Source of the DNA: Sunxiuqinia sp963677175
GTDB taxonomy: Bacteria; Bacteroidota; Bacteroidia; Bacteroidales; Prolixibacteraceae
Assembly: GCA_963677175.2 (NCBI GenBank)
Contig: CAXXES010000006.1
Location: 806,001-870,000, forward strand
Direction: 5' to 3'
DNA: 64,000 bases
The notes below the pieces were generated by a model that saw only the letters and a list, made by a program, of their open reading frames with translations, was not told the DNA's origin and did not search any database. The number at the start of each line of letters is the position of its first letter. The stretch's first letter is position 1. Positions 17,871 through 26,299 of the stretch are shown here, piece by piece. The position numbers and the translations under genes were made by a program.

Positions 17871-20084
17871 CTACTTCACAAACTTTTGCCTCATTCTTGC
17901 ATCGGTGATTTCTACATCAGCAACATATGCTCCGTGGTTTAAATGGCCTATATTCACCTGCAACGACTTTTGATATGCTGGAATTTCTCTGGAAAAATGA
18001 AGTCGCCCCAAGAGATCAAAGATCTTAATCTTTCTGATATCCTCCGGCGATTCGATATTCAAAACCTCTCTGTCGAAATTAAAGAACAAATTGAATTCTC
18101 TTTCTTGTTCCAAGTCACTGGTAGAGGTAGGTACAGCCTTCTTTAAATACATCGCAAGTCCTCCACCGCGCGCCAGATTGAAATCCAAAACCGCCTGACT
18201 CGTAACTTCAATTGTCTCATAACCAATCGCCTTCGCGTCTTGTTCTGTTTGCACGTTATCCCGGTATACTTCTACTGCAAACGTTTCATCGGTTGGCAAG
18301 AAGGAAAAATCTATGGTTATGCTGCGCGACTCATTATTTGTCATGGCACCGACATACCAATCGTTGTCCTTCTTACGGGCTACGACCGCAAACTCACCAA
18401 TCTTCCCTTCCAGCGGCACTGTTTGATCCCATGTCGTTGGTACTTTCTTGAGAAAGTTCATGGCTACCATGTTTTTCCGGTATTCAACCGGTGAATCACA
18501 TAAGTACCCCAAGGGTTGATCAAATAAGACGTACATCGCTAACTCATGAGCCTTTGTCCCCATCGTCATTGGAATGCCGTGTGGGACTGGCTCAAACTCA
18601 TCATCATGCACATTCCGCATCGAGCCCGGAGTGTAGTCCAATGGTCCGGCCAGCATCCGGATAAAAGGGAATTCTGTATGATAAGTCGGATTTGGAGTCC
18701 GGTCCCATTTGGCACATTCGGCTCCCCTCACCGCTTCGAAGTTGACAATATTCGGATAGGTCCGGTGTAAGCCTGTAGGTTTTGGACACCCATGCAGAAT
18801 TAGTAATAATTCGCGTTTCACACATTCATCAGCGAGTTGCTCCAGCCAATCAATCGCTTCCTGATCGTCCCGTTCAATCAAATCAATTTTCACTCCCGCT
18901 GCGCCAAAATTTTTAATTTGTGTCAATCGATCCGGATTTTCGATCGGTAGGTTGATAAAATCCCAAACAATAACTCCAACGTCTTTTGAAGCTGCATAAC
19001 TACAAACCTGGGCGGCGTAATTCGTGCTCCAACCTGCATCCATTGTAATGTACTCCATGTCAAATTCTGCGGCAAAGTCAATATAGTATTTATACAAGTC
19101 AAAGCTCAAATTATTTAGACCTGACTCAACTTGATCAGTTTCCAAAATGGCATCGTGCCACCATTCCCAAACCGATTTTCCCGGTCTTAGCCAGGAAGTA
19201 TCCTCCAGTTTCGAAGCAGTAGCCAGCTTATAAACCAGTTCATTATTCAACAAATCCTTATCATCTTCATTAACAATGATCACTCGCCAGGGGAAAGTAC
19301 GCGTTCCCTCAGTCTTCGCTAGGTAATTCTCGCGCTCCAAAACCCGGTGATAAGCGTAAACGTCATCGGGATCGGATACGGTTTTGGGATAATGCGCCCA
19401 TTTACCCTTGACTGCGCCTTCTCCAATCGGTTGCAAATACAATCCGGGATAACTAAACAAATCAGACTCTGCAATGACGATATTTACTTCTTCATTTCGA
19501 AATAAAGCTGGCGTGACACAAAACTGTTCCTGATTTATTTCAGCTAGAGAACTATAAGTATCATACGCCCTTTCCCATGAGCGCATCGTAGGATCTGCTG
19601 TTGGGAAAACACTACCGACCGGATCTCCAAACACAAAATTCGCTTCTTCTGATTCAATAAAAATTTCATGGTCAAAAGAAGTCTTAAAGCGGTAAGCCAC
19701 CCCCTCATTGTATGCCCGTAGGATCAAAGCATAATTGCCTTCAAAGACAATGCTTAGTTCTTGATAAGAATTTGCTAACTCCTTGTTTTTTCCCAGAACA
19801 GGATAGAGTGTTTCGTCAATATTCACAACATCTGTAGTCTTCACAACTGGTTCATTCCCCAGAATGGTTCCACTGGCAAGATGCAATGCAATGGATGACG
19901 CCTTGATAATCTCGCGTCCATTGTACGCTACGCTATACGTCAAACCCTCGCCAACTTCCAAACTCAAGGTTAACATCTGATTGGGTGACTTCACTGAAAA
20001 TTGTTCTGCCCGACTTATTGCAAAAGTACAAAGCAAAAGTATGGCAATGCTAAAACTACCTAATTTCATTTCAATTCTATTCAT
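17871..20084 (-). CDS. GH97 glycoside hydrolase with C-terminal T9SS sorting domain
   Basis: 737 aa. The signal peptide ends near SRAEQ (about residue 27). A GH97 N-terminal beta-sandwich (about 28-290) precedes the TIM barrel (VWEWWHDAI; YITMDAGWSTNY; GAAGVKIDLIERDDQEAID; LLILHGCPKPTG; YPNIVNFEAVRGAE) and a beta domain. The last 70 or so residues are a type A T9SS domain (IRKIKIFDLLGRLHF; HGAYVADVEI). The putative nucleophile Asp401 sits at the position used by retaining GH97 alpha-galactosidases, not by SusB. It starts 8 bp inside the end of galM, so the two are co-translated. Its T9SS tail sets it apart from the lipoprotein GH97 at 6388, so the two probably act on opposite sides of the outer membrane. 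Confidence 0.88.
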   Translation of the reverse strand: MNRIEMKLGSFSIAILLLCTFAISRAEQFSVKSPNQMLTLSLEVGEGLTYSVAYNGREIIKASSIALHLASGTILGNEPVVKTTDVVNIDETLYPVLGKNKELANSYQELSIVFEGNYALILRAYNEGVAYRFKTSFDHEIFIESEEANFVFGDPVGSVFPTADPTMRSWERAYDTYSSLAEINQEQFCVTPALFRNEEVNIVIAESDLFSYPGLYLQPIGEGAVKGKWAHYPKTVSDPDDVYAYHRVLERENYLAKTEGTRTFPWRVIIVNEDDKDLLNNELVYKLATASKLEDTSWLRPGKSVWEWWHDAILETDQVESGLNNLSFDLYKYYIDFAAEFDMEYITMDAGWSTNYAAQVCSYAASKDVGVIVWDFINLPIENPDRLTQIKNFGAAGVKIDLIERDDQEAIDWLEQLADECVKRELLLILHGCPKPTGLHRTYPNIVNFEAVRGAECAKWDRTPNPTYHTEFPFIRMLAGPLDYTPGSMRNVHDDEFEPVPHGIPMTMGTKAHELAMYVLFDQPLGYLCDSPVEYRKNMVAMNFLKKVPTTWDQTVPLEGKIGEFAVVARKKDNDWYVGAMTNNESRSITIDFSFLPTDETFAVEVYRDNVQTEQDAKAIGYETIEVTSQAVLDFNLARGGGLAMYLKKAVPTSTSDLEQEREFNLFFNFDREVLNIESPEDIRKIKIFDLLGRLHFSREIPAYQKSLQVNIGHLNHGAYVADVEITDARMRQKFVK

Positions 20085-21153
20085 GATTGGATTTTAAGTC
20101 AAAGTGGTAACTGATTTCTTCATTGTACTCTGATCCTACCTTCAACAACGTACTTGGAAAGTTCGGATGGTTCGGGCTATCGGGATAATGCTGGCACTCG
20201 ATGCATACTCCATCATAAGGTTGGTATTCAACTCCGTGGCTACCCGGAACACGGCTTTCAAGAAAATCGCCTGTATAGAATTGAATTCCGGGATAACTTG
20301 TGTAGACCTTCATCTGGCGTCCCGACTTCTCATCCTCCAGCAAACATACAGGCTGACCAACCCCTTTTTCTTCGAACACATAGTAGCTATTTATACCTTT
20401 AAAGCCAGCAGAATCCAAATTCATTTTTTCTGCGATTCGTTGACCGCTGAAAGCCAACTCACCGGCAGGAACAATTCGTCCCGTAGGTATAAAGTCATTC
20501 GTGCATTCGATGATCCGCGAAGCTTCCATTGTTAATTTTTGCTGAAGTCCGCTTCTCGCCATTGCAGACAGATTAAAGTAGGCATGGTTGGTTAAGTTTA
20601 AAATCGTTTCCCTTGTCGAAATGCCTTGAAACCGGATAGTTAACTCCTGACGATCACTCCAACGGTAATAAACCGACAAATTCAATGCCCCGGGAAATCC
20701 GCCTTGACCATCCGGACTATTCAAGTTAAAACGGATTTCATCAGACAGCACTTCTGCCTCAAACACTTGAGTGTTGAATCCTGAGAAACCCCCGTGATTA
20801 GAATGTGTCCCGTCATTCTCATCAAGCCTGAACTGCTCATTTCCAATGCGAAAACGAGCATTGGAGATTCGGTTTGCAAAACGGCCAATAGTTGCCCCCA
20901 TATAACAATCGTCCTTTAAATACCCATCAAGGCCAGAAAATCCAAGCACAACATTGCCCAGCAGTCCGTTCAAATCAGGTATTACCACTGAAACCAGGGT
21001 TGCACCATAATTCGTCAGCTCAACGTAACTCCCGGCATCGTTCATCAACCGATACAGCTCCACCTCCTGGCGGTTTAGCTCTCCTATTTTTCTTTTTTCG
21101 ATTTTCACACCACATTTTTTCCCAAAGTCAATGCCAAAGGCAGCATGCCACAA
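20077..21153 (-). CDS. galM: Aldose 1-epimerase (mutarotase)
   Basis: Interconverts alpha and beta anomers of galactose or glucose. The family core is clear: GATIGRFANRISNARF (about 95), DGTHSNHGG, NLTNHAYFNLS (catalytic His), IQFYTGDFL, and CIECQHYPDSPNHPNFPST (catalytic Glu) near the C-terminus. The 358-aa reading from ATG 21153 has about 15 atypical leading residues (MWHAAFGIDFGKKC); a GTG at 21108 would give the usual galM length. There is no obvious signal peptide, so it is likely cytoplasmic. It overlaps the GH97 gene by 8 bp. Pairing galM with GH97, GH36 and GH27-like genes supports galactose as the released sugar. Confidence 0.93.
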   Translation of the reverse strand: MWHAAFGIDFGKKCGVKIEKRKIGELNRQEVELYRLMNDAGSYVELTNYGATLVSVVIPDLNGLLGNVVLGFSGLDGYLKDDCYMGATIGRFANRISNARFRIGNEQFRLDENDGTHSNHGGFSGFNTQVFEAEVLSDEIRFNLNSPDGQGGFPGALNLSVYYRWSDRQELTIRFQGISTRETILNLTNHAYFNLSAMARSGLQQKLTMEASRIIECTNDFIPTGRIVPAGELAFSGQRIAEKMNLDSAGFKGINSYYVFEEKGVGQPVCLLEDEKSGRQMKVYTSYPGIQFYTGDFLESRVPGSHGVEYQPYDGVCIECQHYPDSPNHPNFPSTLLKVGSEYNEEISYHFDLKSNHE

Positions 21154-21338
21154 TCATTTTCAATTGAATAGTGTTCCTGAAAATTCACGCAGCATACCCA
21201 TTTTTTAATAAGGGTGAAAAACTGAAAATGACATCATTCTTTAGAAACTTTTCTTTGCAGAAATAGAAAACGTCGATAATAATTTCTCCGGCACAAAAAA
21301 GCCTGCTGCTTAACGAAACCAACTGTAATGGCCCACCC

Positions 21339-22163
21339 TTACTGGCAGTCAATTCGCTGTCTCCCGATCAACTCGGTAGGCGAATAGCCAAACTGTTTTT
21401 TAAAGGCGTATGAAAAATGTGACAGATTTTCAAATCCTACTTCGTAGCAAACATCAACTGGCTTACTTTTTTTTTCGACAAACTGGTAATGGGCCAGTTC
21501 CAGCCGTTTCCGGGTAAGCCATCGTTGTGGTGTCGTGTTGAATACTTTGTCAAAATCCCTTTTAAAAGTCGTCAGGCTGCGCCCTGTCAGATAACTGAAC
21601 TTTTCCAAAGGCAGATTAAACCGGAAGTTTTTCTCCATATAGCTTGCCAGATCTATTTTTCCCGGCTCTTCAAAATTTGCCAAAACATTGTCAATGCCTT
21701 GATCAATAGCCCTGAGAATACTGATCGCTTCAGCAATCTTCAGCGACGCAATAGTCTCAGGGAGGTCTTTCATTTCGAAATAAGGGATCAGCGACGAAAG
21801 GCAACTTTCCAACAATGGATGATTGCTGTAGCGAAGAATTTTCGGCGACACCAACGCTTTTGGCTTTACATCCAGGCCCGAATAATAGTCAATCAACTTT
21901 TCTTTCGAAAGATGCATGACGACTGTTTTATGCGGTTGTCCATCTTTGGGATAATTAATGATGGTTGCCAACTGGTTCCGGGGAATTAAGAAAATATCAC
22001 CTTTTCTAAAGAAGTAGGTGGCATCAGCCTGCACGATCTTTGTTTCACCCGAAATGAACCAGACCAACATGTGGCAGTCAAACATGATGTCCGACTTAAA
22101 AAAACTGTCCTCATAACAGGAAAGTTTAATATCAGTGGTAATATATTTTGCTTTATACTCCAT
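21339..22163 (-). CDS. AraC-family transcriptional regulator
   Basis: 274 aa. An N-terminal cupin-like sensing region (about 1-150, IMFDCHMLVWFISGETKIVQ; FFRKGDIFLIPRNQLATIIN) precedes a C-terminal AraC/XylS double helix-turn-helix (about 180-270, FSYLTGRSLTTFKRDFDKVF; TPQRWLTRKRLELAHYQF; VCYEVGFENLSHFSYAFKKQ; FGYSPTELIGR). It lies 89 bp downstream of an SDR gene on the same strand. Direct repeats upstream of that SDR gene have the spacing expected of an AraC-type operator. Its ligand is unknown; nothing ties it to the sugar loci. Confidence 0.94.
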   Translation of the reverse strand: MEYKAKYITTDIKLSCYEDSFFKSDIMFDCHMLVWFISGETKIVQADATYFFRKGDIFLIPRNQLATIINYPKDGQPHKTVVMHLSKEKLIDYYSGLDVKPKALVSPKILRYSNHPLLESCLSSLIPYFEMKDLPETIASLKIAEAISILRAIDQGIDNVLANFEEPGKIDLASYMEKNFRFNLPLEKFSYLTGRSLTTFKRDFDKVFNTTPQRWLTRKRLELAHYQFVEKKSKPVDVCYEVGFENLSHFSYAFKKQFGYSPTELIGRQRIDCQ

Positions 22164-22252
22164 GGCTTTGCTCTTTTAACGCCTTCCCTTAAAGAAAAAC
22201 AATAAGTTACAAAAATGGATCGCGCCGTATTTATTTTTACTGTAGGTTTCCA

Positions 22253-23248
22253 TTAATCAACATGAAATGGAAAACCTGTCATTTCTTCGCTCAAATTCCA
22301 CAGCCGCTTGGCATTGGCTTCATCCAGCGAATAAGGTTTTACACCGCCTTTGGAAGATGCATCCAAAGCCAGTTCAGCGACATCTGCATCTTCGCAATAC
22401 ACACCGCCCAGATCGCTCAGCATCGGGCTGGTTGCACACCAAACCGTTGTTGCCGCTCCTTGAGGAACTGTTTTTAACGATGCAGCAACTTCAGGAAAAA
22501 GATTCCCTTCGGCATCGCAAAAGCCCATTTGCTGAAACAATTCCAACGAGGCCTCCCTTGCCAGTTCGGTGCCATTGATAGAACCTGGGTGAAGTGAATA
22601 GGCCCTTACCTGAAATGCCTTAGCCCGGCTATCCAGTTCGAGGGCAAACAGATTGCTGGCCGTTTTTGATTGTCCGTAGGCCTTCAAAGTTTCGTATTCC
22701 CGGTGAAGGAAATTGGGATCATCAAAGTTAAATTCTCCGAATTGATGACCTTGGGAAGATACATTGACTATCCGGGCTCCACGTGCTTTTTTCAGGGCGG
22801 GCCACAGCCGTGCCGTGAGTTGAAACTGTGCCAGGTAATTCGTGGCCAATTGTGATTCGATGCCGCGGCTGTCATGCCGGAGCGGCACCCACATGATACC
22901 CGCATTGTTGATTAGCAAATGTAAAGGCCTTTCTGATGCCAAAAACTTCCTGGCAAAAGTGTCAATCGAATCAGGATTCATCTGATCCATTGTTTCCAAC
23001 TCCACATTGGCGATGCCGTGCAGGTTTTTCCTGGCTTTTTCAATATCCCTTGCCGGGGTAATCACCCTTGCCCCGGCTGCTACAAGGGTTCTGGTTGTTT
23101 CCAGCCCGATACCCGTATTGCCACCTGTTACAATCGCTATTTTTCCTGTAAGATCAATGCCTTTGATGACATCGTTTGTTGTTGATGCAGCGTTAAATCC
23201 AGAACCTATCGGTTTCTGCAACGCGCCTTGGTAATTACTTTGTTCCAT
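22253..23248 (-). CDS. Short-chain dehydrogenase/reductase (retinol-dehydrogenase-like)
   Basis: 331 aa from the Met at 23248 (MEQSNYQGALQKP); an upstream ATG at 23296 adds 16 residues but runs into the repeat region. NAD(P)-binding Rossmann fold: TGGNTGIGLETTRTL near the N-terminus, NNAGIMWVPL, NVSSQGHQFGE (catalytic Ser) and YGQSKTASNLFALEL (catalytic Tyr-Lys). It resembles the WW-domain oxidoreductase or retinol-dehydrogenase type, common next to AraC regulators in soil and marine bacteria. Substrate unknown. Likely controlled by the AraC protein encoded next. Confidence 0.9.
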   Translation of the reverse strand: MEQSNYQGALQKPIGSGFNAASTTNDVIKGIDLTGKIAIVTGGNTGIGLETTRTLVAAGARVITPARDIEKARKNLHGIANVELETMDQMNPDSIDTFARKFLASERPLHLLINNAGIMWVPLRHDSRGIESQLATNYLAQFQLTARLWPALKKARGARIVNVSSQGHQFGEFNFDDPNFLHREYETLKAYGQSKTASNLFALELDSRAKAFQVRAYSLHPGSINGTELAREASLELFQQMGFCDAEGNLFPEVAASLKTVPQGAATTVWCATSPMLSDLGGVYCEDADVAELALDASSKGGVKPYSLDEANAKRLWNLSEEMTGFPFHVD

Positions 23249-23306
23249 GTCTATTAATTTAAAATGTTTCGTTGGAACAAATTTAGATGGGTTCATGCTT
23301 CGGCAT

Positions 23307-23343
23307 TTTGTTCAAACGTCTGAATTTGCTTTGTTCAAACGTC
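23307..23343 (-). promoter_or_regulatory. Direct-repeat operator candidate for the AraC regulator
   Basis: TTTGTTCAAACGTC occurs twice, at 23307-23320 and 23330-23343, with starts 23 bp apart (about two helical turns), 59-95 bp upstream of the SDR start. AraC-family proteins bind such same-face direct repeats. Seen in sequence; binding inferred. Confidence 0.5.
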
Positions 23344-23525
23344 CAGAATCGTTTTTCCCCCAACAAGAATGATCATATTTTACCAGACTACCCGACGTTT
23401 CAATCAAAGACAACTGCAATACTGTAGGAAGTCTCACTCAATATATTCTGAAGGCTAAAATTCGACATGCTATTGAAAAACAAAGAACGAACAAAAAAAG
23501 GGGCACTCCGCCCCTGACATCTTGC

Positions 23526-23742
23526 TTAAAAAGGATTTCCCATTCCGGCATACACATCTTCATCGGCCGTAACCGAAAGAAAGCTTCGGAATTCCGGTTC
23601 CCCGCAATCAGAACATAGCAGCGTGCGGGTTCGTGGCCAAATAATACGCTACAGCACCACGTGGCAATCGAACCTGGCACTTTTCGCAGTAACTTGGATA
23701 ACGCACGGCAATTTGTCTTGGATCATCTTTGTATCTCATCAT
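23526..23742 (-). pseudogene. Small zinc-ribbon protein, frameshifted
   Basis: An ATG at 23742, 7 bp after a clear GGAGGT, opens a frame reading MMRYKDDPRQIAVRYPSYCE, then KCQVRLPRGAVAYYLATNP, and stops after 44 codons (TGA at 23608). The shifted frame continues as CSDCGEPEFRSFLSVTADED, then VYAGMGNPF and stop. The two halves together give one protein of about 70 aa with two CxxC pairs. Related small proteins of Bacteroidota mobile regions have this order. The lesion is one extra base or two missing near 23620 (run CCCGCACG). Either a real pseudogene or a sequencing error. Confidence 0.7.
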
Positions 23743-23787
23743 CAATACCTCCTATCATTTTATTCTGATAACCATCATCAGAATTGG

Positions 23788-24222
23788 TTAATCTTCAAAT
23801 GGTTTCATAATGAAAATAGCGGGCGACGGATCGTCAAAATCCCGGGCTGTTATCAAGGCTTTAAGCGTAACTTCCCGCAACAGCCGGTTCGATCTTTCCG
23901 CTGCTTTTTCGTTGGGCTCCCAATTACCGGCATCCGGCAGTTGGACCAATAACTTAAAAAGCAAGTGGGAAGACGATTCCTTCCGGGCAAAAAAAGCAAA
24001 CATAAACAGGACATCCCATAACCGGCCCGACTGGTCCTGGTGGCCTTCCATTTCTTTGGGAACTTCAACATATTTGTCCCAAACTGCGAGGGTTAGGTAA
24101 ACTGGATGACGGATCCCAGCTTCCATGGAAATCTTTTGATCAACTTGAATCAAAAAACCGTCATCTACGGCTTGTTTTGTAGAGTAAACTGAAATGGGTT
24201 TTAAATTTGTGAAATCATTCAT
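23788..24222 (-). CDS. DUF6573-type accessory protein
   Basis: 144 aa from Met at 24222 (MNDFTNLKPISVYSTKQAVD). The opening, an order to bind SVY-x-T-x-x-Q-A-x-x-D-G-F-L followed by RHPVYLTLAVWDKYVEVP, is the hallmark of a small family (DUF6573) seen on plasmids and conjugative elements. The rest (RLWDVLFMFAFFARKESSSH; PSPAIFIMKPFED) fits. Function unknown. It lies 45 bp upstream of the zinc-ribbon gene and is likely co-transcribed. An in-frame Met at 24297 is rejected because its leader is atypical. Confidence 0.6.
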   Translation of the reverse strand: MNDFTNLKPISVYSTKQAVDDGFLIQVDQKISMEAGIRHPVYLTLAVWDKYVEVPKEMEGHQDQSGRLWDVLFMFAFFARKESSSHLLFKLLVQLPDAGNWEPNEKAAERSNRLLREVTLKALITARDFDDPSPAIFIMKPFED

Positions 24223-24334
24223 ATTAGATTGCCGCTTGCCCAGCGGACTTATAATGGCATCTGCCACGCCGTTAAACTTAAATTTTTGGCGTACCACATT
24301 GAGCTATCCCGGATGAGGTCAACGGGGTGCATGT

Positions 24335-24388
24335 CATTCCGATTAGCATCGGAATGAACGCATCCGAAGGATTCCGATGTAATCGGAA
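24335..24388. repeat. Two related adjacent hairpins
   Basis: CATTCCGAT-TAGC-ATCGGAATG (24335-24356) and TTCCGAT-GTA-ATCGGAA (24372-24388). The arms share TTCCGAT. They lie between divergent genes and are not followed by T runs, so they are more like a binding site or repeat than terminators. Confidence 0.6.
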
Positions 24389-24485
24389 CCCCTTTACCGT
24401 TCCGGGAAGCGAAATAACTTTGCGGAAATTTGAGTGAAACAGAAAGTCACCTGAAAGAAGCAGGATCGATCGAAACGTGAGCGGA

Positions 24486-24537
24486 TATCAGCCCTTGACC
24501 GTTTCTGCCGAGCAGGTGAATTTGCCGGAAATTGGGA
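24486..24537. repeat. 52-bp direct repeat, left copy
   Basis: It matches 26204-26255 at 40 of 52 positions without gaps, including the identical core CCGTTTCTGCCG. The pair brackets the AlbA_2-domain gene and both flanking spacers. Confidence 0.6.
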
Positions 24538-24654
24538 ATGGATAACCCACAACCATGGGTGATTGCTAAAATCCTAATTCAAGTAAAAACAAGACGGCAT
24601 TAATAAAGCAATCATTAACTTTGATGGCAACAACTTTAAACCAAAATCAAAAAA

Positions 24655-26118
24655 ATGAGCGTTATAGGGCTGAGCAAAGAAAAAGTACAGGCTATGCTGG
24701 TTGACCTGGAATCGGAACAGATTGAACGGACTACTTCCACAACCGACACCGCAAAGTTTGCCCAGGCTATATGTGCTTTCTCAAATGACCTATCCAATAA
24801 AGCCAAAAGTGGCTACTTATTTATTGGGGTATATGATGATGGCACTTTGTCAGGGTTAAAAGCCAGCGACCGTTTGCTTCAGTCTTTGGGGGGACTGCGT
24901 TCCGATGGCAATATCCTCCCCCAGCCTATTCTGTCCGTGTCCGTATTTTCATTTGAAAAAGGTGATGTAATCGTTCTTGAAATCCAACCTTCACCTTTCC
25001 CTCCGGTAAGGTACAAGGGAAAAACATGGATTCGGGTAGGGCCTCGTAAAGCTGTGGCGAACGACATGGAAGAACGCATCCTGATTGAACGAAGGGCCTC
25101 CAATGTCAGTACCTTTGATGTCCGTCCTTCACTTGGCCTTGGGGCAGATAGCATCAACCAGAAACTATTCACAGAAACTTATTTGCCGCAGGCTATTGAC
25201 AATGACCTGCTTGCTGATGATCACAGGGAACTGACCGAAAAACTGGCCAGTCTCCGTTTCTTCAGTCCAAATTATAGCGCGATAACCAACGCAGGTTTGT
25301 TGCTTTTTGGAAATGAAGTCGAACGATATATTCCCGGTGCTTACATTCAATACGTCAAATTTGATGGGTTAACTGAAGCTGACGATCCCATTAATGAAAA
25401 AAAGTTTTCGGGCAATCTCGTCCATATTTTATCGGAACTGGACTCTTTTCTTGAGTATGCCATTATTCAGCAAAAGCCTGTTCCGGTTACCGCGCTAAAA
25501 GAGAAAAAACAGTTCAATTTCCCCAAGTGGGCTATCCGCGAACTACTTATGAACAGTATCATGCACAGGGATTATGAATCGAATGCCCCAGTTAAATTTT
25601 ATCAATATAAAAACCGGATTGAGGTGATCAATCCAGGCGGGTTGTATGGAAATGCCCGGCCTGAAAATTTTCCAACTGTCAATGATTACCGGAACCCTGT
25701 GATAGCCGAAGCCATGAAAGTTTTAGGCTACGTAAACCGCTTTAACCGGGGAATTGCCAGGGTGAAAAAGGAACTTGCGGACAATGGGACCCCTGAAGCA
25801 GTATTCGATTATAAAAAGATTGGTGTGTTTGGGGTTACTGTTTATGATGCTTTATACCAAAGCCTGAAAACACTCAAAGCTGAAACTGGAAAGTTTTCGA
25901 TACCCCCAGGGGAAGCAACCTTTAGCATATCGATGAAGAATCCTGAAAAAGTTTTGATGTTAATTGAGGAGGATGAGCATATTACTATTCCTGAAATGGC
26001 AGATAAGATTGGAATCTCAGTTAAAGGCGTTGAGAAAATAATTTCCATACTTAAAAATGAAGGTCGGATTGAACGAGTTGGATCAAGGAAAACCGGCTAT
26101 TGGACAGTTAAAAAGTAG
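24655..26118 (+). CDS. AlbA_2 (Schlafen-type) ATP-binding transcriptional regulator
   Basis: 487 aa. An AlbA_2/Schlafen-like domain (about 15-150: ERTTSTTDTAKFAQAICAFS; SGYLFIGVYDDGTLSGLK; RYKGKTWIRVGPRKA) is followed by a RecG-like/GHKL ATP-binding domain (about 265-370: WAIRELLMNSIMHRDYE; RIEVINPGGLYG; GYVNRFNRGIARVKKEL) and a C-terminal winged helix (about 430-487: ITIPEMADKIGISVKGVEKI). This family is annotated as putative regulators or helicase-like proteins and is common in defence and mobile islands. It is a lone plus-strand gene among minus-strand genes, bracketed by direct repeats. Confidence 0.9.
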   Translation: MSVIGLSKEKVQAMLVDLESEQIERTTSTTDTAKFAQAICAFSNDLSNKAKSGYLFIGVYDDGTLSGLKASDRLLQSLGGLRSDGNILPQPILSVSVFSFEKGDVIVLEIQPSPFPPVRYKGKTWIRVGPRKAVANDMEERILIERRASNVSTFDVRPSLGLGADSINQKLFTETYLPQAIDNDLLADDHRELTEKLASLRFFSPNYSAITNAGLLLFGNEVERYIPGAYIQYVKFDGLTEADDPINEKKFSGNLVHILSELDSFLEYAIIQQKPVPVTALKEKKQFNFPKWAIRELLMNSIMHRDYESNAPVKFYQYKNRIEVINPGGLYGNARPENFPTVNDYRNPVIAEAMKVLGYVNRFNRGIARVKKELADNGTPEAVFDYKKIGVFGVTVYDALYQSLKTLKAETGKFSIPPGEATFSISMKNPEKVLMLIEEDEHITIPEMADKIGISVKGVEKIISILKNEGRIERVGSRKTGYWTVKK

Positions 26119-26203
26119 GGGATACAGTAGGGGATAAAATCTGTCACAAAAAATCAACATCAGCGGGACAATAGTCTTTGGAGAACTATAGAAAATGACC
26201 AGG

Positions 26204-26255
26204 TATCGGCCCATGGCCGTTTCTGCCGTGCAGATAAAATTGGCGGGACATAGGA
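26204..26255. repeat. 52-bp direct repeat, right copy
   Basis: Partner of 24486-24537 (40/52 identical, same orientation). It begins 86 bp after the AlbA_2 gene. Confidence 0.6.
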
Positions 26256-26299
26256 GCGAACATAGCATGTCGACACCTCTTCAGCTCGCCCTAAGCCGG

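Larger units (their letters stand above)
24223..24654. other. Non-coding gap with two hairpins and one direct-repeat copy
   Basis: 432 bp without a convincing gene. It holds two adjacent perfect hairpins (24335-24356 and 24372-24388) and the left copy of a 52-bp repeat (24486-24537). The last 50 bp before 24655 are A-rich and probably hold the promoter of the AlbA_2 gene. Confidence 0.6.

Noticed and set aside
21489..21989. 166-codon plus-strand frame
   Set aside because: Antisense shadow of the AraC regulator.
24655..26118. Complete anti-phage defence system around the AlbA_2 gene
   Set aside because: Only one gene carries a suggestive domain; neighbours are mobile-element cargo without nuclease, methylase or toxin-antitoxin signatures.
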